DNA of 64,000 nt from positions 89,327,816 through 89,391,815 of the forward strand of contig CM072801.1 in NCBI GenBank assembly GCA_037013495.1, in the 5' to 3' direction. Of this stretch, positions 19,843 to 31,148 are shown piece by piece. The first letter of the stretch is position 1; every line of letters starts with the position of its first letter. Position numbers and translations under genes: made by a program. The notes under the pieces are model-generated. The model had not been told where the DNA came from. It made no database searches and worked only from the letters and a program-made list of their open reading frames with translations. The stretch comes from Hippophae tibetana. Taxonomy: Eukaryota > Streptophyta > Magnoliopsida > Rosales > Elaeagnaceae.

Positions 19843-21729
19843 CTCTTCTGTGTCTTTCTATGGTGGTACTGTTACTTTTGATGAACTACATAATCTACTT
19901 CTTGGTAATGAGTGCATGCTAAAACATCAAACAAATTATATAGATCATTCAATAGTTGATAAGGCACATATCTCACCTATAGAAGGTGATTCTCCTTTTT
20001 GAGTGCTTTTGCTACAAAATCATCTTCATCATTTAGCTTTCCACCTTTTCAAAGATCTATTCCTCCTAAGAATTCTTGGAATCTTTAGGATTATCTCAAG
20101 AAAAGTTAGACTTCTCAAGGTCAGAATAATAAGTCTAATCAATTTGAAAAGGAAAGGATGCCTTTTGGTTTAGGTAACACAATCAAGTGTCAAATGAGTG
20201 GAAAGCTTGGTCATGGTGCTTAGAAATGCTTTCAACTTCGTTATTTGCTTCTTGGTAAAGCTGGTGTTGCTTCTGCCTTTATGGCAGATACTCCAAACTC
20301 ATCTTCAACATTTGAGACTACTCAGTGGCTTCTCGATTCTAGTGCTACTCATCACCATACAAGTGATGCAGTAAATCTTTATACCTCAGTTCATTATACT
20401 TTCCATGACTCGTGACCATAGATAATGTCTCTTTCTTGTCAACTAAGCATTACCTAGGTGTTAGCACTATGATTGTCAATGATCATGGGTTTCATCTACA
20501 GCAAGTGTTGTACATTCCTATGTCCTTCTAATATTTTATCCATCCATTAGCTATGTGTTGATAATAACTTGAATATTGAGTTTAGTGTTGAATCCTTTTT
20601 TGTTAAGAAGGCACACATAAAGAGGATATTGGTTCAATGAGCGCTTAGTGAAGACTTATACAAGATTAGAGGAGATGTATTGCATGAAATCTCTTTTGGT
20701 ATGGCAACTATTCTTAACACACTGCATGCTTAGACTAGTATGTCACTAAAAATGTTTGGCACGCTAGATTATCTCATCCTTTCAATAAAGTGTTTGACCT
20801 TCTTGTAAAAAAGTCTTTGTTACCTCATGTATCTACTAAGAATAAGAGTTTTTGTTATGTTTTTCCTTTAGTTAAAGATCACAAATTTCTTTTTACTACC
20901 AAACGTGTTATTGGTTTCAAACCTTTTGATTTAATCTATATAGATCTTTGAACTTCTATTATACTTGTATCCACTAGTGCACATTATTTTTTATTGATTG
21001 TTGATGATAATAGTTGTTTTATGTGGATTTACTTTTTACCAAATAAAAAAAATATGAAGCACATCCAATATTCTCCTCTTTCATAACATTATTGAAAGGA
21101 ACCTTTCAGTAAAACATAAATCCAATCAAAATGATGGTAGAGAAGAGTTAAAATTTCTAGACACTCATATAAGTTCCCTTCAACTTCATAACAAAAAGGA
21201 GTTGTAGAGTCTACAAATAGGAGGGTCGTAGATGAAGGTCTCACACTGTAACTTCAAGTAGGTTTTCCTACTTGTTATTAGGTACATGCCTTTTGTGCAA
21301 CTTTATTCACTATGAATAGGTTGCCTAGCACTGCACTACACTCTAAGTCTCCTTATTAAGTGTTGCATGGAAAATGTTCTGAGTACAATTTTTAAAATCT
21401 TTTGGGTGTAAGTATTTTCCATGTGTCATGTCATTTAATAAACAAAGACTCCTTACAAATTCAGTAGCTTGTATATTTTTTTATGCTCCTAGGCGCAAGA
21501 GATACTAGTGTCTTGATCCTCTCACAAAGAAATTATATACTAGTAGAGTCTTCCTAGTCTGCTTGCTCTCTCAAGTTTCCTTTTCTGAATCCACGACAAC
21601 TGTTATCTTCCCTTTATTGTCTAATACTCATCAGTCTGAATATTGTTTACCTTCTCCTATTTCTTTCCCTTCTGGTGAGTCACCCTTTCTTTTTTCCTCA
21701 ATCTTATAGTGTACAGTCAACTATTGTGT
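19843..21729 (+). pseudogene. Copia gag end, protease and integrase
   Basis: In order: gag end with TFDELHNLLLGNE; a degraded zinc knuckle IKCQMSGKLGHGA (about 20187); protease start WLLDSSATHH (about 20326, normally WLLDSGATHH); the pre-integrase zinc domain WHARLSHPFNKVFDLL (about 20758); integrase with DLIYIDL and LLIVDDNSCFMWIYFLP, then GVVESTNRRVVDEGL and WVHAFCATLFTMNRLPST-like sequence in shifting frames. All parts have stops. It is cut at 21729 by a solo LTR and continues at 25075. Confidence 0.85.
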
Positions 21730-24700
21730 TGATGTGCAAAAACTTAGTGTTCAAATTTTGTATATTTTTAAATAGCTTGTAAGTGCACGAATCACTTATA
21801 GAAAATGATAAGTATACTTCCAAGGTTGGTCTAAAGAGGAAGTACGTGGTTTTTAAATAATTCAAAAAGTTCTAAAACATGAAAATAAAAACCTAAACAT
21901 CATGTTACAATTGTTTGGTTTGATAAATTTTAAACTAATAAAATAAAATAAAGGATAAATTCAATAAAATAATTGGCAAATAAAAATTTACATTCATTGG
22001 ATAATTTATGAGATATATTAGTTAATTAATCATGTTTGTTCAATATTAATTAAGTTGTTAAAAATATTAATTAAGATTATTGATTCTCTCTTATGAATGC
22101 AAATAAGAAATTATTCAGGTCTACTATTTGTTATTAATTAAAATCACTTAATACCTTTGGTCAAGTTTATTATTTAATTTTAATTAAATTATGCTTCTTT
22201 TTTTAAGAGATTAATAAACCATTGGTACATTCGGTCTTATCTAACAATTTAAACTTTTATAAAGCTATCAAAGTTAGGTTTATGATTTAGGTATTTGAAA
22301 ACTAATTTTTAGAGTTTAAAACTACTACAAAAAATATGTAGTTAACATATTTTTCTCTAATGATTCGAATAATAAAATTCAAAAGTCGAAGAGTTCACTC
22401 TAGATCATATTCAGATAATTAAATCTTAAATCAAACTCTCCTATTTATTATGAAAAATACTTCATTAATATATTTTTCTTTTACATACTTCATTTAAAAT
22501 CTTGATGAAGAAATAAAACTAAATTCATTTTATAAAAAGGTTTACATGGTTTAATATTTTAGAAGCATAATAACATCACTAATATCTCATAGTATCTTCA
22601 TCTAGACATAATTTAATAAATGATTGGTAAATTAAAAATAGCATGTAAAACAATATATAAAGGTAATTTAAGAAGAATACATTTAAATCATATCTCAATT
22701 TTACCTTTTATAGAGCTTCCGTATTGTTTTTGTTTCTATAAAACCTTCAAACAGAGTTGTCAACACAATTTATTGAATTGAAGGTAAAATTTCTACATAA
22801 ACTATAATCGATCAACTCTTAATTTGATGAAGAACTTTAAAACTACTAAAACGAAAGAAAAACTAGAAGAAACTAAGAAACATAACGGAAGATTGAGCTG
22901 AGGGATTAAAGGATTATTAAGAATGAGATTTTTGGTCCAATTTATAAGTGAAGAAAAAGAGAAAATAGAAGATAAGATAGGTGGGTGCCTATGAGTGCTC
23001 AAAAAGTACTAAAATTACCATGATTTTATGCACGTTAATTGATTAAAAATATATATAAATATCTGATTTTCAAAAACTTGATGAGAAAAACCAGCATCGC
23101 CGATCCTGCCAATAATTTGGTTTTATATTTATAAAACTCTTGCAAGTGCACGAATCATTTCGTAGAAAATGATAAGTATACTCCCTAGGTCGATCTAAGA
23201 AGGAATATATGTGGTTTTTTATTTTTTATATGAATACCACCTTTGGTGGGGTTAGATATTCTTTGTTAACTAAACAAATCAATTAACACCTATGGGTGTG
23301 GTTGATAACTAATTTGGTTAATTAAATTAATTCTTTTTTTAAGAGATTGAAAATGAACCATTTAAATGCCACCTTTGGTGGGGTTAGACAGTTTAAACTT
23401 TATTGAAGGTGTCCAAATTAAACCTAAGAATTTAATTATCCGAGTACTAACTTTCAAGTTTTCAAACTACTACTCAAAACATGTTGTCAATACATTTTCA
23501 GATAATAATTCTTATAAAAAGTTTTGAAATAAAGCTTCATTCTTACTACCGGGCGATTGTACCAACAAATAAAAGAGCACTACTCTAAACCAGACCGGAT
23601 AACTAAACCTTAAAATCTAATTTTCATATTTAAGTTTGTAATGAAAAATAATATATTTCTCTCTAACATTCTTAATATAAAATCTTGAATAAAAACAAAA
23701 TCAATTCATTTTAGAGATTTTTACCTATTTAATATTTTGCAAGCATAAAATTTTATTATTATATCATGTTTACAAATAGCGAGCAAAGTTAAATTTAATC
23801 ACAGACAAATTAAATATAACATGTAAGAATAAAGCATAAAAAATAACTATAAAGAAAATAAAATCCTTACAATACTTTGATGTTATTCTTGTTGTTGGAA
23901 AACCTCCAAAGGGAATTTGCACTTCCATTTATTGAATCAAAAAGCAAATAAATTACAAAAATATAATTAGTTCTTCTCAAAAAGAGAAGAACTCTAAAAC
24001 TAAGAAAAAAACTAAAAACTAAGAAATGGAGAGAAAGAAAGAGAGAAGAAGATGTGTTTTTAGGTGTGTTTTGAAGTGAAGAGAATGAGAGTATTTATAG
24101 GTGAGGAGAGGAAGAAAAAGTGGGTGAAAAAATTATTAAAATGGTGGAAATGCGGAGTAGTGAATGATGACATCATTGTTGGCGTCATGCTGGCGTGGGG
24201 CGCGGCAGCGCGTGCGGAATGCAGAGCAGGTGCGCATGGACGGGGTGATGCGGTGCGCACTGACTAGGCACTGATAAGCATACACGCGCATGGACTAGGT
24301 GATGTGCACGCATTGTTCGACGTGGCTGTGCGCATTGGCCGGCGCTACTAGGAGGTTTCGTGCGTGATTTCCTCCTTTTTGACCCATTTTGTCCAATTTT
24401 TCCATATTTTTTGACCTTTCCTCATTTAATTTATGAATATATTTGCATTGTATTACCTCCGGTATTTTTTCTTTGAGTCTTTAAGTTACTTTTTTAAACG
24501 AAAATACGTAAAAAACAATAAAAATACCCGTGATTCCAAAAAGATAGATTTATATAAATATATGATATAATCATATAAATATATATATTTTTAATCAATT
24601 AACATGCATAAAATCATGGTAGTTTTAGTACTTTTTAAGCACTCATAAGGTGCCATGGCTTTCATTATTTCCATTCTACGGCATGAGATAGGCTATACAT

Positions 24701-25074
24701 ACTTTGGAACTCAATCCACTACACATGCATTACAACACACATTATTTCCACGCCAGAACCCACGTTCCTCTATACAACTGAAACCCTTATTTACTTGTAA
24801 ACCTTTTTTAATGGTTTGGAACATATTTAAACCTTACTTATGTAAATCTTTTAAGCTTCAATATTGTAATGGAGTGCTTTCAAGTACTATTCTTTGAGTG
24901 TTGATCAATTAAATCATCTTGAAGCTAAAATGCTAAAAAAACAACAAAACATATATGTGATTTTGATCAGATAAATTTTCTTTAAATGATAATAAAACTA
25001 CTCAAACACAAATCTATTTTATCATTTAAAGTGCATAAAATCATGATATATGAAGTTCTTTTAAGTACTCATCA
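21730..25074 (-). repeat. solo LTR related to family 1, minus strand, carrying a nested insertion
   Basis: In the sense direction it starts TGATGAGTACTTAAAAG (at 25074) and ends at TGATGTGC's complement GCACATCA (21730). Without the nested insertion it is about 1.7 kb. Its layout mirrors family 1: a segment like CCTTGGAAGTATACTTATCA near the 3' end, and LTR-type AATAAA region. There is no PBS next to it; Copia coding sequence flanks it on both sides. Flanks TGTGT (21725) and TGTTT (25075) are a likely target repeat with one change. Confidence 0.75.
22989..24648. mobile_element. inverted LTR insertion: LTR 5' ends at both termini
   Basis: Left part (22989-23064) is the first 75 bp of a family-1 LTR in plus orientation (ATGAGTGCTCAAAAAG). 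It joins CAAAAACT, the bases normally between PBS and LTR, and then a minus-strand family-1 LTR (23079-24648) whose 5' end is at the right border. The whole is flanked by GGTGC on both sides (22984-22988, 24649-24653). The minus LTR lacks about 270 bp near 23220. It contains the hairpin (23969-23993), AATAAA region and a decayed paired TGACG box (about 24167). Confidence 0.7.
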
Positions 25075-26815
25075 TGTTTCAGTTCATATTGAGTCTTTTC
25101 TTGATAAGTCCCTTTCTCTTGTTTTATCTTCAAGTAGTCGATAAGTGACTAATTTTTTTTCACTTGAGAAGTCTCTTTTACTAGCTCCTTTTTTTGTTCA
25201 TTCTGACATTCAGTCACCTAGTGGTACTCTAGAGTCTCCTTTTAACACAAAATTGTTATCCTGTGGTCACTCGTGGTAAGGTTGGCATTCATAAACCCAA
25301 TCCCAAGTATCTTAAAGTTCTTACAGTAACTACCAGTACCACCATTGTTTTACTGGAACCCTCATGCTATAAAGAAGACAAGGGTATCCCTAAGTATGAA
25401 GTAGTTATGAGAAAGATTATGAGACAATTTAACAAGAACCATACATGGGAATTAGCTCATTTTCCCCTAGCAAGAAGACTAAAAATGTATAGTGGAAACT
25501 AGAGGTTATCATCAAAAACATGGCAATGATTATTCTGAGACATTCTCATATGTGGTGTAACCTCAAAATATTAGTGTGGTCCTAAAAATAGCTAATTCTT
25601 TTTCTTGGCATATTAGATAGATTGACGTCAATAATTCCTTCTTCAATGGTGAGCTTGAGGAAGTTGTTTATATGGACCTACCACTTGACTTTATGGATGC
25701 TTCTTAGGAAAATCTTGTATGTAGATTTACTAAATCCATTTATGAGCTTAAGCAAGCACCTAACTCCTAGTTTTAGAAACTTTCCTCTACGATAATTAAG
25801 TTGGGATTTAAAAGTTTAATGTCAAATAGCTCTATGCATATGTCTTTCACTTCCATTAGAACTAATATTCTACTAGTCTATGTTGATAATATAGTAGTCT
25901 CAACTAGTGGCGTAGAATATCTTTTATAGCTTATCACTATTCCCTACTACAACTTTTCCCTTAAGGATCTTTGAAATTTAGTTAGTTCCTTGTTGTTGAA
26001 GTAAAGAGAGAAACAGATAGTATACATCTTTCTTAGAATAAGTATATTGGTAACTTGTTAAGAAATGTTATTTAGAATCTTACAAGCCACTAAGGACACC
26101 TGTGGCTTCTACATATATTCTCTATAAGCATATTGGGGCACCTCTAACGGATCCTACACTTTATAGGAGTCTCAATGGTGCTTTGCAATATTGTGTTATG
26201 ACTCAGTGAAAAATAACATACTTAGTAAATCGTTTGTGTCAATTTTTACATGGACCAACAGATGAGCATATGATGGCAGCAAAACTTGTGTCGAGGTACC
26301 TAATGGGTACATCTTCACATGGTGTTACATTGTAAAAATATGATGTTTTAGGACTTGTAGGACTCTCTCACTCACACTAGCCATGTTGCCCCGACTATAG
26401 GCACTAGGGTGTCTATTTTGTGGATAACTTGGTGCCCTATAATGTAGGTAAGAAAAAGATAATAGCTCGATTATCAAGAAGCATAATATAGAGCTTTTCC
26501 TCTAGCATCCATTGAATTTGTATGGCTTGAATCACTATTAAGAGAGCTAGAAATCTCTATGGCTTATAAACCTGTGTTTTTTTGTGACAACATTAACACA
26601 AAGCATTTAGTCTCCAATCCAGTTTTGCATGCACGAATGAAGCATGTAGAATTGGATTTCCATTTATTACAAGAACAAGTGATTATAGAGATATTGGGTG
26701 TAAGGTACACACCATTGGAAAATCAAATGGCATATATCCTTACCAAGCCTTTGGGTGAAGAAATATTTGTTTCATTAAGAACTAAACAAATGGTGCTACC
26801 ATCACCATCAATCTA
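25075..26815 (+). pseudogene. Copia reverse transcriptase and RNase H
   Basis: The frame GKVGIHKPNPKYL (25269) is the usual pre-RT block. RT follows with VDVNNSFFNGELEEVVYMDL-like sequence (about 25625), KSIYELKQAP, and YVDNIVVSTSG (about 25880, normally YVDDM), then RNase H with HARMKHVELDFHLLQEQV and YTPLENQMAYILTKPLGEE (26619-26760). Stops and frameshifts break it. It ends just before the PPT AAAAGGGATAG and the 3' LTR. Confidence 0.85.
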
Positions 26816-26825
26816 AAAGGGATAG

Positions 26826-26972
26826 TGAGATACAGGTTAGCATAGATATTTATGTAATGTAGATATTAAATATAGCTTAGAGGGACATTGATCTAGTTAT
26901 AACAAACTCTTAACAATATTGTTATCAATATTATGTGTATTTTGTTTTTTTTCCTCTTTTGATAAATCTTAT
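26826..26972 (+). repeat. 3' LTR of the Copia element, degenerate
   Basis: It starts TGAGATACAGGTTAGC after the purine run AAAAGGGA and matches the 5' LTR in TAGATATTTATGTAATG and AACAATA. The right half has diverged, so the end is approximate and no target repeat could be read. Confidence 0.65.
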
Positions 26973-27049
26973 ATATTAGAAAATAAAGGATACATAATTT
27001 ACATAGATGACACAAGAATGGTCAACTAACATATGGAGAATGGATGTTG

Positions 27050-27350
27050 GTTGAGGTTAAAGTTTCCATCTAAGTGATCAATCATGCATCATTTAGATAG
27101 AGCATTAGTTGTTTGATTACAAAATCTTGGAGTCCATCTAAATATGATACAAGAGAATTTGTGATATGAAAGAAAGATCTCATCCAAAAGTTTTTTTGCT
27201 TGTCATGAGATGTTTTGATTTCTAACTGTAAGATAATCAGTGATATTCTTGAAATCACCTTCTATAATACAATATTTGATTCCAATTGCATCAAACAAAC
27301 CAACAGCTACTGATAAAGATCTTACCTCTACAATTTCAATTGAGTCCAAA
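27050..27350 (-). pseudogene. RNase-H-like domain remnant (RVT_3 type)
   Basis: Minus-strand reading: VRSLSVAVGLFDAIGIKYCI, IEGDFKNITDYL, AKKLLDEIFLSYHKF and IIFRWTPRFCNQTTNALSK. This is the pattern of the plant RNase-H-like domain found at the end of LINE polyproteins and in stand-alone copies (A-AL...GI..-IEGDS..., then R..N..AD-LAK). At least one stop is present and catalytic residues are partly lost. No LINE RT is visible nearby, so the source is unclear. Confidence 0.55.
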
Positions 27351-28090
27351 GATAATAAGTGTTTGAGAGTCCTTATAAGAGGGTTACAACCTAATAAGGT
27401 TCAAAAGGTCCCAACCCAAATGACATTCATAAACCTCCTATTTATAGAAAATATATAGTACACATGTCAATATTTCATTAGAGAAGTACAAAATTTAGGG
27501 TTTCTATAGAACCTATGGTGCGTAACTAGCACATGGTTCAACGGCTATGTCTTGGCCTAAAATGTTTTGTTTCATGGCTGGCCATATGAACTATCAAAAT
27601 ATTTAATGTATATCACAAATATATCTAATAAATCCTACTCGAGCATAGGTATTAATTGGGCTGTCACAATCAGATATGGGGAAGGTTTGAATTGTGTCAA
27701 AGGGGTTAAATTTGGGCCTTCCTAAAAAGTTAAGGGTTTTAACGATTTGGATTGGCCATCTGTAAACATAGCCTGAACTACATCGAACAAACTGGACTTG
27801 AGCTATCATGGTCATATTCGGACAGTAACAATCTAGATTGGCCATTTGTAAGCATGATCAAGACCACCTTAGAAAACTTGACCCAAGTTATCCTGGAAAA
27901 TTTTGAGCTATAATGGGCTATCTTAGTTAGATTCGGGCCATAATGGACAGGCCTAGACTATTATGAACTGGACTCTCTTTACATATTAAATGAGGCACTC
28001 CCTATCCTAGTACTAAACATCAAGTCCTCCATTCTTCTATTTTGTGTACCAAGCTGGTAGAATATAATAATTATAAAACTCATTTATTTT
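27351..28090. other. no gene seen; imperfect 86-bp repeat
   Basis: Only short ORFs. GATTGGCCATCTGTAA (27750) and GATTGGCCATTTGTAA (27836) are landmarks of two loosely matching units with further similar words (CTTGAGCTATC / CCAAGTTATCC). Nothing else is recognised. Confidence 0.4.
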
Positions 28091-28690
28091 TTACAAAATG
28101 GTACATCAATTATGGTTAGTTTACACACTTGCCAAGGTATTTATGATCTTGCAGGAATCGAAACAAGCTTCGATTTGATATATTATAATAGTCATTTTGA
28201 TACTCGAGTCAAAAGTTATGGTCGCTTAAAGTTAAAACTCCGATTTATCAAATTTTTTCTTGAAATTGTGAAAAGCGCATTCCTCTTCTTCTTTTTGAAG
28301 AACAAAGATGAATTAAAAACATAAATAAAGAAAAAAAGAAAAAAGGTACAAATAATTCAAAGATAACTACGAAACAAAATCCAAAGACGAAAACAACAAC
28401 ACAAAATTGAAAGGAAATAAGGAAACCAACAAGAATATCATCAAAATCAAAATCTCAAAAGAATAATATTTTCGTTCCAAAAAGGTAAGGAAAGAAAAAA
28501 AATCAATTTTGGAATCAAGACTGATTTATTTTTGTGAAAATGCAAAAAAGGATGAATTTTTTTGTTTATTTGTTCTAAAAGGATGTAGAAACAAGGATCA
28601 ATTTTATTTTATTTTTTTTGGTTTTTTTCAAAATCAATAATTCAAAACTAAAATAGATGAAGATAGATAACTTGTTTTCAAAAACCAAGG
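28091..28690 (-). other. leader of minus-strand Gypsy element H
   Basis: On the minus strand the bases after the PBS (TTGGTTTTTGAAAACAAG, then TTATCTATCTTCATCTATTT) match those after the PBS of element B (from 32928). The leader is T-rich and noncoding, with GTTGTTGTTTTCGTCTTTGG as another word shared with B. No gag was found beyond it; the left border is arbitrary. Confidence 0.65.
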
Positions 28691-28701
28691 CTCTGATACC
28701 A
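28689..28701 (-). other. primer-binding site of element H
   Basis: TGGTATCAGAGCC on the minus strand, five bases from the LTR end TCTCCA, complementary to initiator tRNA-Met. Confidence 0.85.
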
Positions 28702-28706
28702 AATGA

Positions 28707-29323
28707 TGGAGACCCTATAAGCGAATAACCCTAGAAACCCATGAACTCAAAGGAATATGAATGATTAAATTGCTAAGAATGTGTTGAAGCTGATTAGATT
28801 AGAACCATAAGGAAACAAAGTCTTTAAAACCCCAATCTTGATAAGTTGAATTCCAGCATTCAATCAAGAACACAAGAATGCAAAAAAAAAAAAAAATTCT
28901 GAAATATACTTTCATTAATGATATTCGTTTCTCCAAATGACAAGGCTGTTGGATTTTTGTACAACCCTTATGACAAAAATGCCAATTCAAAGCAAAGATA
29001 AACCCTAGTCCCAATTCAACCCTAATGGACCTATTTATTTTTGGGTTGAGCCTAATCCATCCTTAAAAATAAAAAAAAGAACTAAAAGACATATGATAAA
29101 TAAAATAGAAAAGGTCCATAATTAACTAAAACAAAATAATTACTTTCTAAATCAATCCTTGCATAAAAAAATAATAGACTCTTTTTATAGCACATATATG
29201 ATCAAGGCTTGCAAAGCTTCCATCATCCTTTTTGTCTTTGCTCAAGTCATTGGACAGCCAATTCCTTACAAAAGATCTTGAGAATCTTTGGGAACAACAA
29301 CTTGGTCAGCACCTTGATCTCCA
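28707..29323 (-). repeat. LTR of element H, minus strand (617 bp)
   Basis: In sense it starts TGGAGATCAAGG (at 29323) and ends GGGTCTCCA (28707); the ends TGGAGA / TCTCCA are inverted repeats. It shares its order of landmarks with the LTR at 32390-32910 (GATTCTCAAGATC, GGATTAGGC, GGACCTATTT, CGCTTA-AGGGT). It cuts into gag-like sequence at 29324. Confidence 0.8.
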
Positions 29324-29760
29324 TTAACTATAATCTTGGGTGAAGGAGTTATCCCAATTTCTCCTAGAGCTAGAACATCCCTTCATTTTCCCAAAGCTCA
29401 TATCCACCGAGCCAACAATTCTACCAACAAATAAGAAGGAATCCTTCCAACAAGCCAAATCTAGAGGAAAACTTGAATTCATTCATTCAACTGAGTAGAG
29501 ACATCCAGTCAAGGACTATTGAATGGTTAGACTCTGTAGAAATTTCCATTGAGAAAATGGAAATATAGGTGGAGCAGTTAACCTAGCACTTGCAGAAAGA
29601 AGGTAAGGAATAGCTACAAGGTTAGAAGAGAAAAGAACTCAGTAACAAAGGGATAAAATCCCCCAAAGCAACATCTTACTAAAGACTGTAAAAATAGTCC
29701 TAGATGGAAGATAATCCATTATTATTTCTCTTTAATTTATTTTAAATTTTGTATTTTTTT
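29324..29760 (+). pseudogene. Athila-like gag C-terminal remnant
   Basis: The DNA follows the same course as 15370-15800 in element 2: CTATAATC(T/C)TGGGTG, AATTTCTCCT, ACTTGAATTC, GGTTAGACTCTGT, AGTCCTA-ATGG and CCATTATT. Readable peptides include NLNSFIQLSRDIQSRTIEW and LDSVEISIEKME. It is broken by stops. Confidence 0.65.
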
Positions 29761-30417
29761 TGTGATTGTTAATTTATGTGTGGTTAATATAGATTTTTAT
29801 TTTTTTAATATAACAAAGGAGAAAAACAAACAAGAAATAAGTGAGAACTTATTGTGTGTCGTGGCACGAACTTTTATAATTACAATAGGCAGAAGTCTAA
29901 ATGATTCACACTGTGCTTTGAAAAAGTGAATGCTATGGCCTTCATGTAAATTTTTTCCTATTACCCTTTTTCCCTACTTGAGGAACACAACATTTTCTTG
30001 CACCTTCTGACATTTTCTCTCAATCCCTACCTTTTCCCTCACCCTAAACACACATAATCCCTCAAAAATCCCATCTTTCTTCAAATTTCTTTCCTAAATC
30101 CTTTATAAGAGTCAATTTCCTAACAAATCTCCATTTTATTAAGATATTTTTAAATTCTTCAAGCTCCTTCAAGATTTTCATCTTCAAATTGGTTTCTTCA
30201 TTTTCTTCAAATCTTCAACAACAAAAAGTAAGTTTTCATAATCTTTGGAAATTAATTCTTCAATTTAAATTTCTAGAATTTGTGAAGTATTTATATATTT
30301 ATTAAGAGTCCAAAACCCTATTTAGAATAAATAAAGAGTTAGAAATTATTTGGATTAAACTGTGTTGTTGAAATATTTTGTGAACCCTTGTTTAGATATT
30401 GTGGTAAAAATTTAAAA
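29761..30417 (+). other. AT-rich stretch and possible 5' leader
   Basis: No ORF of note. From about 29990 the strand is C/T-rich (CCCTACCTTTTCCCTCACCC) and ends in an ATG at 30418, which looks like the transcribed leader of the following transposon-protein fragment. Confidence 0.35.
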
Positions 30418-31080
30418 ATGGCACCTAAGAGTTGTAGGAAAGGAAAGAAGGTTTCAACTTTCATAGATTTGGTAATTCAAAATTTTCAAGTTTTGATATT
30501 TAAGTTACCTTTGAGAAAGTGATAGAAGTTAGTAAAAGTTTTATATTGAAAAGAGGGATGGAATTCAACGATGGACCTTAAGGGATAACTGATATAATAG
30601 CAGTCCTAGGTTGGAAAAAGTTTGTAAGGGAACTAGAGACTAATATTGAATCACTAGATTACGAATTTTATACAAATTTTCCTGATGCTATTGATGATAA
30701 AGTTATGGCTAGGAATACACAAGTTTCATGTCGACCAAATGTTATAAATGCTCACTTTTATTTAGTACATGTCGGAGAAGTTTAGTATGAGTAGTATCTC
30801 CGTAATGTAGACCAAAGAATTTGGGCAAAATTTCAATAATTTCGTAATACTTTGTATGTCCAAGAAAATTCCCACCAAATACTATAGCATTATTGACAGA
30901 GAAAGGGCTATTTTATATATGCAATCACATCTAAGATTCCCATGGATGTTGGAGCAACAATCTAGCAAGGAATTAAGCTGTCTACAAATAGTCATTGTAT
31001 GAGTTTCTTTTCCCCCCAAGTTATAACTTCTTTATGTAAGAAAGAGGATACCCCATTTTAAAGATGAGATTGTTATCAAA
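30418..31080 (+). pseudogene. plant transposon-protein fragment (PF20167-like)
   Basis: The reading starts MAPKSCRKGKKVSTF, and after a stop gives SFILKRGMEFNDGP, VLGWKKFVRELETNIESLDY, EFYTNFPDAIDDKVMARNTQ and VSCRPNVINAHF. The pattern (E/RGM-F, GW-KFV, V-EFYAN, VRGK-V-F-P--IN) is that of the putative plant transposon protein domain often carried by Gypsy-derived repeats. Several stops; dead. It ends in front of the PBS of the minus-strand LTR at 31149. Confidence 0.55.
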
Positions 31081-31124
31081 TGATGCTTGCAAATATTAAC
31101 TAATTTTTAGCGCTATTACCGGTT

Positions 31125-31142
31125 TATCTAGCAATGACACCA
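31125..31142 (-). other. decayed tRNA-Asp-type primer-binding site
   Basis: On the minus strand it reads TGGTGTCATTGCTAGATA against the expected TGGCGCCGTTGCCGGGGA; most changes are transitions. It lies six bases from the LTR end, as in the other Athila-like copies. Confidence 0.6.
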
Positions 31143-31148
31143 AAAACT

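Larger units (their letters stand above)
4994..26972 (+). mobile_element. Ty1/Copia retrotransposon, split by nested insertions
   Basis: A single Copia element in three pieces: 4994-5578, 19843-21729 and 25075-26972, about 4.4 kb in total. The order is LTR, iMet-type PBS, gag, protease, integrase, reverse transcriptase, RNase H, PPT, LTR, which is the Copia gene order. The pieces join without loss: gag resumes after element A behind a CTCTT duplication, and the coding region resumes after the solo LTR at 21730-25074. All frames carry stops and frameshifts, so it is dead. It is the oldest layer of this nest. Confidence 0.85.
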
